Under the pieces are notes generated by a model. That model searched no databases. It was not told the origin of the DNA and was given only the letters and a program-made list of their open reading frames with translations. A stretch of 9,656 nt of DNA from Verrucomicrobiales bacterium (GTDB taxonomy: Bacteria > Verrucomicrobiota > Verrucomicrobiae > Limisphaerales > UBA1100). This document shows positions 1 through 6,055 of the stretch, piece after piece. Position 1 is the stretch's first letter. Each line of letters begins with the position of its first letter. A program made the position numbers and the translations under genes. The stretch lies in the NCBI GenBank assembly GCA_002721895.1, contig PBLV01000028.1, positions 9,805-19,460 on the forward strand, in the 5' to 3' direction.

Positions 1-1085
1 ACGTCGATGTCGCCCGGCAGATCACCCCCGCTGCGATGGCGCAGATCGTACACGGCGATCAATGTTCCCTTAGGCGTGGTGGCCAGCCCCGGGATGCGAC
101 TGGTGTGCACACCGCCCTGCCCGCCCAAGCGCACGGCCACGCCGAGGCGATGGGTGAGCGGCGCAATCGGCTGTAGCTTGTGCGCGGTGCCGTTGGAAAA
201 ATTGAGCACGGAACACGATGCGCGGATGGTGTGATCAATGTTGGCCTTGTCGGTGAGCTTGACTGAGAGCCAAAAATAATTCGCACCTTCCGCGAGCGGA
301 TGTTTGCCGCGCAACGGAATCACCCCGCCCTTCATTCCGGGTGCTTTGGCGATTGGCTGGGGATCAGTAAAATTGGGCGAATGGCCAGTGGAAAGCCATT
401 CGACCGATTCGAGATCCGCATCCGTAATCGTGCCGCCGATGGACACCTGCGTATTGGCAAAGGCAATCGGCTTGAGCGAACCGGTCACATCAAGGCGCAC
501 CCGCAGGAGCGGATTAGCCGTTTGCCCGATAAGCACCGGTACCTGCACGGGCTCCACCGTCACTTCCGCGATCTTGGCCGGACCGGCCGGCAGCAGCGCG
601 ATGTCGTCGATCAGAATGCCCGAGCGTTCCGGGCTGGTGCAGGTAAAGAGCAACCGCTCCGGATGGCGCGTGAGCGGAATGGACACACGCGACTTGAATG
701 CCCGGCCCACGATCACCGCGCGATCGCCATTGAAGAGTTCCACCCACTTGCCCTTCACGCGTTCCTCAATGCGAAACTGAAACGGATTACGCGAAGTCCA
801 GCGTTCCGCCTGAAACACCAGCTTGCCCGGCAGCTTGATTGTTGCCGCCGGCGTGAACTCGATCATCCGCTCCTTGCCACCAAAAATATGCAGGCACTGC
901 TTGCCCGTGTAATGATACCCCGCCGTCACCTCCGCATGCCCCGCCGCGGCAGTCCAAACGCCGGCGGCGGTTTTCAACTCACGAATTTCGCCCGGCTTGG
1001 CCTTTTCAAAACCGGTCTTTAAATCGGCCAGCATCAAATCGGGCCCAAGAATTGCCGGGATCAAGAGTAGAAACCGCAGGAACAT
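1..1085 (-). CDS. Secreted sialidase (exo-alpha-sialidase, GH33-like), N-terminal part, cut by the window edge
   Basis: The frame is open from ATG at 1085 to position 1: 361 codons without a stop. Residues 1-20 form a signal peptide (hydrophobic FLLLIPAILG, cleavage likely after LMLA). Residues about 25-165 look like a beta-sandwich, carbohydrate-binding-like region that I cannot assign. Residues about 172-300 match the N-terminal domain common to BNR-repeat neuraminidases (PF14873-type). The catalytic propeller begins near residue 320: SRIP (329-332) gives R330 of the arginine triad, YDLR gives R349, and DLPGDID (355-361) places D355 where the acid/base aspartate lies in this family. The other arginines, the Tyr/Glu nucleophile pair and the Asp boxes lie beyond the window. 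The family removes terminal sialic acids from glycans. It is last of the seven genes here, 65 bp after the DUF1501 gene. No Shine-Dalgarno site is visible; the start was chosen for the signal peptide. Family confident; activity inferred. Confidence 0.9.
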   Translation of the reverse strand, partial: MFLRFLLLIPAILGPDLMLADLKTGFEKAKPGEIRELKTAAGVWTAAAGHAEVTAGYHYTGKQCLHIFGGKERMIEFTPAATIKLPGKLVFQAERWTSRNPFQFRIEERVKGKWVELFNGDRAVIVGRAFKSRVSIPLTRHPERLLFTCTSPERSGILIDDIALLPAGPAKIAEVTVEPVQVPVLIGQTANPLLRVRLDVTGSLKPIAFANTQVSIGGTITDADLESVEWLSTGHSPNFTDPQPIAKAPGMKGGVIPLRGKHPLAEGANYFWLSVKLTDKANIDHTIRASCSVLNFSNGTAHKLQPIAPLTHRLGVAVRLGGQGGVHTSRIPGLATTPKGTLIAVYDLRHRSGGDLPGDID

Positions 1086-1150
1086 TTCCCGTGAGTAAAC
1101 ACATGCCTCACGCCACGGCAAGGCCAATGGATGTCATGTCACCACTGCGT

Positions 1151-2599
1151 CTACGCCAACACGTCCTTCACCACTTTGCCAAACACGTCGGTGAGGCGGA
1201 AGTCGCGGCCTTGGTGGCGGTAGGTGAGGCGTTCGTGGTCGATGCCGAGTTGGTGCAGGATGGTGGCTTGCAGGTCGTGGACGTGCACGGGATTTTCGGC
1301 GACGTTGACGCTGTAATCGTCGGTGGAGCCGTAGGTGAGACCGCCCTTCACACCGCCGCCGGCCAGCCAGTAGGTGAAGCAGTTGGGGTGATGATCGCGG
1401 CCGTAGGTGGTCTGGGTGAGTTTGCCTTGGCAGTAAATCGTGCGGCCGAATTCGCCGCCCCAAATGACGAGGGTGTCGTCGAGCATGCCACGTTGCTTGA
1501 GGTCGCGCAACAGGGCGGCGGTGGGTTGATCGGTGTCGCGGCATTGCACGCCGATTTGCTTGGGCGTGTTGCCGTGGGCATCCCAACCACGGTGATAAAG
1601 CTGAATGAACCGCACCCCACGCTCGGCCAAGCGACGGGCGAGCAGGCAGTTGTAACCGTAGCGACCGGGGACGGTGACGTCCGGGCCGTACATGTCGCGG
1701 ATGTGCTGCGGCTCGCTCTTCACGTCGATCAATTCCGGCACGCTCATTTGCATGCGGAAGGCCAGCTCGTACTGCGCAATGCGCGTGGCGATGGCGGGAT
1801 CATTGAAGCGGCCGGCTTGTTCGCGGTTGAGCTGGTTCAACGCATCGAGCATGCGCCGGCGCTGGGCGCGCGTGACGCCGGCGGGATTGTACAGATCGAG
1901 AATCGGATCGCCCTGCCCACGAAATTTCACGCCCTGAAAACGGCCCGGCAAAAAACCCGCGCCCCAAAGGCGATCGTATAACGGTTGCCCGGCCTTGGCG
2001 CGGCCGTTGGAGGTCATGGCGACGAAGGAAGGGAGATTGGCATTCTCGCTGCCGAGCCCGTAGCTGACCCACGCACCCATGCTCGGCCGGCCGGGAATGA
2101 CCGAGCCGGTCTGGAACAGCGTCGCGGCGGGATCGTGATTGATCGCCTCGGTGTGCATGCTCTTGATCACGCAAATGTCATCGACGAGCTTGGCAACGTG
2201 GCGCTGCGGTTCGCTCACCCACGTGCCGGCCTGTCCGTGCCGCGCAAATTTCAACGTGCTCGGCGCGCACGGGAACGACTTTTGACCGGCGGTCATCGTG
2301 GTCTTTCGTTCGGCTGGATAAATGGATTCGGGCACCTCCTCACCGTGACGCGAGGCGAGGTGCGGTTTGTAATCGAACAAATCCATCTGCGCCGGGCCGC
2401 CGGATTGGAACAGGTAAATCACCCGCTTCACCTTGGGCGCAAAATGCGGCAGATCGGCCAGCCCGCCAATGCGGTTGCGCCATTCGGTGGTCACGTTGCG
2501 CGCATTAAGCAACGACCCCAGCGCCATGGCGCCCAGCCCAAGCGTGCCGCGTTCCAGAAAAGTGCGGCGGGTTTGTTGGGCGATGATTTCGTTCAGCAT
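1151..2599 (-). CDS. DUF1501 family protein, Tat-exported
   Basis: 482 residues, ending in TAG. A twin-arginine signal lies at the start: TRRTFLERG (10-18), then the hydrophobic GTLGLGAMALGSLL. The body is typical of DUF1501 (PF07394), a family with an alkaline-phosphatase-like fold: SGGPAQMDLFDYKPHL (66-81), RGWDAHGNT (337-345), GGEFGRT (381-387) and GRDHHPNCFTYWLAGGG (400-416). The Asp/His residues in these motifs are candidate metal ligands, but the substrate and reaction are unknown. The frame stays open upstream to an ATG at 2824, which would add 75 residues; I rejected that start because it would put the Tat signal 85 residues into the protein and translate a repeat region plus the end of the preceding gene. 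It follows the PSCyt1/DUF1549/DUF1553 gene, its usual partner in planctomycetes and verrucomicrobia. Family assignment strong; function unknown. Confidence 0.93.
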   Translation of the reverse strand: MLNEIIAQQTRRTFLERGTLGLGAMALGSLLNARNVTTEWRNRIGGLADLPHFAPKVKRVIYLFQSGGPAQMDLFDYKPHLASRHGEEVPESIYPAERKTTMTAGQKSFPCAPSTLKFARHGQAGTWVSEPQRHVAKLVDDICVIKSMHTEAINHDPAATLFQTGSVIPGRPSMGAWVSYGLGSENANLPSFVAMTSNGRAKAGQPLYDRLWGAGFLPGRFQGVKFRGQGDPILDLYNPAGVTRAQRRRMLDALNQLNREQAGRFNDPAIATRIAQYELAFRMQMSVPELIDVKSEPQHIRDMYGPDVTVPGRYGYNCLLARRLAERGVRFIQLYHRGWDAHGNTPKQIGVQCRDTDQPTAALLRDLKQRGMLDDTLVIWGGEFGRTIYCQGKLTQTTYGRDHHPNCFTYWLAGGGVKGGLTYGSTDDYSVNVAENPVHVHDLQATILHQLGIDHERLTYRHQGRDFRLTDVFGKVVKDVLA

Positions 2600-2605
2600 G
2601 ACGGG

Positions 2606-2633
2606 GTGAGTAGTGAGTGGTGAATAGGGAGTC
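2606..2633. repeat. Degenerate tandem heptamer run before the DUF1501 start
   Basis: On the plus strand the units GTGAGTA, GTGAGTG, GTGAATA and GGGAGTC follow one another without gaps; the fourth is poorly conserved. The run ends 7 bases before the chosen start codon of the DUF1501 gene, so it occupies the place where a ribosome binding site would be. On the coding strand it reads as TACTCAC-type units with no purine-rich Shine-Dalgarno sequence. It may be a short dispersed repeat remnant or part of the leader. No function can be read from it. Confidence 0.5.
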
Positions 2634-2645
2634 GTGGCGCGTGAT

Positions 2646-2709
2646 GTGCTGCCGGCATCTTGCCGGCAGGCCGGTGACGCAACTTCTGCCGGCAAGATGC
2701 CGGCAGCAC
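2646..2709. repeat. REP-like paired hairpins in the intergenic region
   Basis: Two 24-bp arms (2646-2669 and 2686-2709) are perfect reverse complements, separated by 16 bp. Each arm is itself a hairpin: CTGCCGGCA, a 3-base loop (TCT in the left arm, AGA in the right), then TGCCGGCAG. The element can therefore fold as two small hairpins or one long stem. It starts 26 bases past the stop codon of the PSCyt1/DUF1549/DUF1553 gene. No T-run follows on the transcribed strand, so it is not a standard intrinsic terminator. The layout resembles bacterial REP/BIME elements, which often lie between genes of an operon and can protect mRNA ends. No RAYT transposase gene is present here. Confidence 0.85.
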
Positions 2710-2735
2710 GAGGGGCGATGAATTTGTTGAGCGCA

Positions 2736-5012
2736 TCAATTCTGCGTAATCGCTTCGTCGAGGTTGAGGATGGTGTTGGCCACAAGTGCATACGCGGCAA
2801 GTTGCGCGGGCGGCAGCTTGGCATTGGCGGGTTTTTCGCCGACCTTCAAAAGCTTGGCGGCCTCGGCGAGGTGTTGGGTAAAATCCTTTTCGTAAAAGGC
2901 GAGGTCATCGAGCAAGAGTTTGAGCTCGCTCTTCGTCGGCGGACGGCTGACTACAGTCCGAAAGGCCCACGCCACGCGGTCGCTTGCGCTGCCTTTTTGC
3001 TGCAGCATTCGCTCGGCAAGGAAGCGCGCGGCTTCGACGAAGGTTTTGTTGTTCATCAGCGTCAACGCCTGCAAGGGCGTGGTCGTTAGGTCCGTGCGCA
3101 CGGTGCACACCTCGCGGGCGGCGGCGTTGAAGGCCATCATCGTGGGCGGCGGCACGGTGCGGCGCCAGTAGGTGTACATGCCGCGCCGGTAAAGCTTGTC
3201 GCCTTTGTCCTGTTTGTAGGAGGCATTGGAGATGCTGCGCCAAATCCCCGGCGGCATGTAGGGTTTCACCGAGGGCCCGCCAATCTGACCGTTCATCAGG
3301 CGGCTGGTGAACAACGCTGCATCACGAATGCCGTAGGGCGTCAACCGCTTGCGAGGGCCGCGGGATAGCAGGCGGTTTTCCGGATCGCGTTCATGGTGCA
3401 CCCGGCTCACCTGCCGATACGTTGCGCTGGTGACGATGAGCTTGTGCATCGCTTTTTGATCCCATTTGCGCCGGATGAATTCCGTAGCCAACCAGTCGAG
3501 CAACGCCGGATGACTCGGATGCTCGCCCTGCACGCCGAAGTTCTCGCTGGTCTTCACCAGACCAAGGCCGAAGTAGTGTTGCCACATGCGGTTGACCGTG
3601 ACGCGCGCGGTGAGCGGATGCGCCGGGTCCATCAGCCACTGCGCGAGGCCCAGGCGGTTGCGCGGCCATTGGGCGTTCCATGCGCCCAGCACCGGCGGCG
3701 TGGCGGGTCGGAGCTTTTCGGATTTGTCCGGTTGATCGTACATCCCGCGGTTCAACAGAAATGTGTCGCGCGGTTGGGCCAGTTCATGCAACACCATCAC
3801 TGTGTCCGGCGCGCCGGACTGCGGACGCGGCACGGAAGTTTGCACCACTTTGATTTTCACCGGCGCAGGCACCACGAATTTCGCCTCGTCCGCCGATAAA
3901 TTCGGCCAACTCTTGGGCACTTTAATAAAGGGCGGACTGTTCCCGTTATTCGGCCCCAGCCCGGCCTCGGCGATGTTGTTGAAGAACGCGAACAGCCGAT
4001 AAAAATCCTTTTGGCCGACCGGATCGTACTTGTGATCGTGGCAGCGCGCGCACGTGAGCGTCAGCCCGAGGAACATCGTGCCCATCGTCTCCACGCGATC
4101 GGCCACGTACTCCACGATCCATTCGTCGGGGATCGAGCCGCCTTCGGAGTTGATGCGATGATTGCGGTTAAAGCCCGTGGCCACCTGCGTGAAAAAATTG
4201 CGGTCCGGCAACAGGTCACCCGCCATCTGCTCCGTCACAAACCGGTCAAACGGCACGTTGTCATTCAGCGCCTTGATCAGCCAATCGCGCCACACCCACA
4301 TGTAGCGCAGGCGATCGTTTTGATAGCCATCCGTGTCCGCATAGCGCGAGGCTTCCATCCAGTCCAACGCCATGTGCTCGCCGTACCGCGGCGAAGCCAG
4401 CAGCCGATCCACCGCTTTCTCGTACGCCCGCGGCGAGGTGTCCTTTAAAAACGCATCCAGCTCCGCAATCGTCGGCGGCAACCCCGTCAGGTCAAATGTC
4501 ACCCGCCGCAGCAACGTCGCCTTGTCCGCCGCCGGCGAAGGTTTCAACCTCTCTCTTTCCAACCGCGCCAACACAAACGCATCAATCGGATTGCGTCCCC
4601 ACTCGCCATCCTTCACCTTCGGCAACGCCGAACGCTTCGGAGGCACAAACGCCCAATGCCGGTCATCCTCCGGCCACTTTGCCCCGGCCTTCAGCCACTG
4701 CACCAGCTTCGCGCGATCCGCGTCGCTGAGGTTGCGATTCGAATCCGGCGGCGGCATTTGCAAATCCGGATCCGTGCTCGTCAACCGCTTGAGCATTTCG
4801 CCATCCGCCAACACGCCGGACTCCAGTGCCCCCGCCCGGTCATCCAGCCGCAACTTCGCCTTCCGCGCCTTCCCGTCCGGCCCGTGGCAATTATAGCACG
4901 CATCCGAAAGCACCGGCCGAATGTCTCGCGCAAAATCGATGCCACCGCGAGGCGCCGCCCAGCCAACCTGTGCGGCTAACAAAAACGCCAAAATGATGCG
5001 CCCAATCGTCAT
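2736..5012 (-). CDS. PSCyt1-DUF1549-DUF1553 haem-binding protein
   Basis: 758 residues with a Sec-type signal peptide (IILAFLLAAQVGWAA, 6-20). Domains in order: planctomycete cytochrome C domain PSCyt1 (about 28-115) with haem site CYNCH (39-43) and a possible distal methionine in the MPPP segment (about 86); DUF1549/PSCyt2 (about 138-345) with a second site, CARCH (321-325); and DUF1553/PSD1 (about 452-725), including RMWQHYFGLGLVKTSENFG (475-493) and TPLQALTLMNN (645-655). It is presumably exported and loaded with c-type haem. The reaction is unknown. It is compact: many relatives, as I recall them, run to 800-1,100 residues with an inserted lectin-like domain, and here only about 110 residues separate DUF1549 from DUF1553. 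The gene is followed by DUF1501, its customary neighbour, and lies 65 bp after the haem-toroid gene. No Shine-Dalgarno site is visible upstream of the ATG. Assignment strong. Confidence 0.95.
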   Translation of the reverse strand: MTIGRIILAFLLAAQVGWAAPRGGIDFARDIRPVLSDACYNCHGPDGKARKAKLRLDDRAGALESGVLADGEMLKRLTSTDPDLQMPPPDSNRNLSDADRAKLVQWLKAGAKWPEDDRHWAFVPPKRSALPKVKDGEWGRNPIDAFVLARLERERLKPSPAADKATLLRRVTFDLTGLPPTIAELDAFLKDTSPRAYEKAVDRLLASPRYGEHMALDWMEASRYADTDGYQNDRLRYMWVWRDWLIKALNDNVPFDRFVTEQMAGDLLPDRNFFTQVATGFNRNHRINSEGGSIPDEWIVEYVADRVETMGTMFLGLTLTCARCHDHKYDPVGQKDFYRLFAFFNNIAEAGLGPNNGNSPPFIKVPKSWPNLSADEAKFVVPAPVKIKVVQTSVPRPQSGAPDTVMVLHELAQPRDTFLLNRGMYDQPDKSEKLRPATPPVLGAWNAQWPRNRLGLAQWLMDPAHPLTARVTVNRMWQHYFGLGLVKTSENFGVQGEHPSHPALLDWLATEFIRRKWDQKAMHKLIVTSATYRQVSRVHHERDPENRLLSRGPRKRLTPYGIRDAALFTSRLMNGQIGGPSVKPYMPPGIWRSISNASYKQDKGDKLYRRGMYTYWRRTVPPPTMMAFNAAAREVCTVRTDLTTTPLQALTLMNNKTFVEAARFLAERMLQQKGSASDRVAWAFRTVVSRPPTKSELKLLLDDLAFYEKDFTQHLAEAAKLLKVGEKPANAKLPPAQLAAYALVANTILNLDEAITQN

Positions 5013-5077
5013 GAAACCAGAAACGCGAGGCTACGGCAAAACGGCCTTTCACACAAGTTTGCGCCGTGTCAATCTCA

Positions 5078-6001
5078 CTACTCTGTCGGCAAACCGTTTG
5101 CCAGTGCGATGATCGCCCAGGTGGTGCCCCAGTAGACGGCGGTTTCCTCCACGGACTTTTTCTTTTTGGCCTTGGTGCCGCGCACGGGCCAGGAGCCGTC
5201 CTTGCGTTGGGTCTTCAGCAGAAAGGCGCGGGCCTTGGCGAGAGGCTTGTCATTTGGCGCGTGCCCGGCGCGTTGCAGGGCGTACAGCGCGAGGCCGGTT
5301 CCGAGGGCGTCGCTGGGATCAGCGGTCAGCCAGCCCCAGCCGCCGTCTTTATGTTGATGCGACAGCAACGTCTTGGCCGCTTGGTCGCGGGCTTTTGCGT
5401 CATCCGCTTTTACCGCCAGCAATAATTGCAGGGCGTACCATTCGGTGCTTTTGCCGGGGGCACTCTTGGCAATGGCCGGCAACGCGCGGGCGGCGGTTTT
5501 GTCGTCCGCCACGAGGGCGATCCATTGGGTGGAGGTGATGCTCGTCTCGGTGGCAGGCCGTTTTTGGCCGGGCAATTGGCCGCCGGATTTCCACGTGCCA
5601 TCCTCGCGCTGAGCATTCGGCAGCAGTTTGGTTAAACGGTCCTGCTGGGCCTCGGGCAAGTCCAGCCCGTACAACATCTGCGCCACGCCTTCCTTGTTGA
5701 GGTGCCCAACAATCTTGCCTTTGTCGTTCTTGCCCAGCGACGCTTTCACCGACCAATCGATCCATTCGTCGAGTTCATCGCTCACCGCAAAGCCCTTTGA
5801 TTTGGCCAAGCTCAGGCTCCACACCATTGTGTTGATGCGATGGCACGAGACGCAGTTGCGCTTCTCAATCCAGTTCACGCCCTCTTCCTCGATGAACGGA
5901 ATGGCGCGCTCGATGGCTCGGCGCGTTTGCTTTTCCGTGGCGGATGAATTCATCACAGAGGCACAGAGAGCACAGAGGATAAGGAATGGGCGCATCGTCA
6001 T
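5078..6001 (-). CDS. Secreted haem-site protein with terpene-cyclase-like (squalene/prenyltransferase-repeat) toroid
   Basis: 307 residues. An N-terminal signal peptide (FLILCALCASVMNSSA, 6-21) is followed by a helical segment with one haem-binding motif, CVSCH (50-54). From about residue 75 the protein is an alpha-toroid repeat region with three QW-like motifs: QREDGTW (131-137), QHKDGGW (216-222) and QRKDGSW (265-271). The DxDD acid motif of squalene-hopene cyclase is not visible; the nearest match is DPSD (228-231). The repeat region is much shorter than a full cyclase (about 600 residues or more). Catalysis of terpene cyclisation is therefore unlikely, and a binding or scaffold role is plausible. 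A lysine-rich loop (278-282) precedes the last helix. A second in-frame ATG at 5995 is an equally possible start. The signal-peptide codons match those of the sulfatase gene. It lies 54 bp after the sulfatase. Confidence 0.8.
   Translation of the reverse strand: MTMRPFLILCALCASVMNSSATEKQTRRAIERAIPFIEEEGVNWIEKRNCVSCHRINTMVWSLSLAKSKGFAVSDELDEWIDWSVKASLGKNDKGKIVGHLNKEGVAQMLYGLDLPEAQQDRLTKLLPNAQREDGTWKSGGQLPGQKRPATETSITSTQWIALVADDKTAARALPAIAKSAPGKSTEWYALQLLLAVKADDAKARDQAAKTLLSHQHKDGGWGWLTADPSDALGTGLALYALQRAGHAPNDKPLAKARAFLLKTQRKDGSWPVRGTKAKKKKSVEETAVYWGTTWAIIALANGLPTE
5942..5983 (-). repeat. CTCTGTG-rich repeat encoding the signal peptide of the haem-toroid protein
   Basis: The coding strand contains three CTCTGTG units (plus-strand CACAGAG at 5954-5960, 5962-5968 and 5971-5977) within codons 7-20 of the haem-toroid gene. 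The 42 bases align without gaps to 7712-7753 in the sulfatase gene at 32 of 42 positions. Similar CACAGAGG-type repeats are, to my recollection, dispersed in genomes of this group. Here the repeat encodes the hydrophobic core and cleavage region of a signal peptide. Confidence 0.65.
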
Positions 6002-6055
6002 GATCAGATGACAATCAGTTTCAACTAATTCACCTGCGCGGTCAATCGCGGCGGT

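Noticed and set aside
300..2623. Plus-strand open frames at 300-1022, 1052-1981 and 1985-2623
   Set aside because: These are antisense to the sialidase and DUF1501 genes and encode no recognisable protein.
2646..2709. The hairpin pair as an intrinsic terminator
   Set aside because: No T-run follows the stem on the transcribed strand, and the next gene downstream is the usual partner of the one upstream.
6002..6055. A CGCG/CGCG stem after the sulfatase stop as a terminator
   Set aside because: The stem is only 4 bp and has no T-run; such matches are expected by chance in GC-rich DNA.
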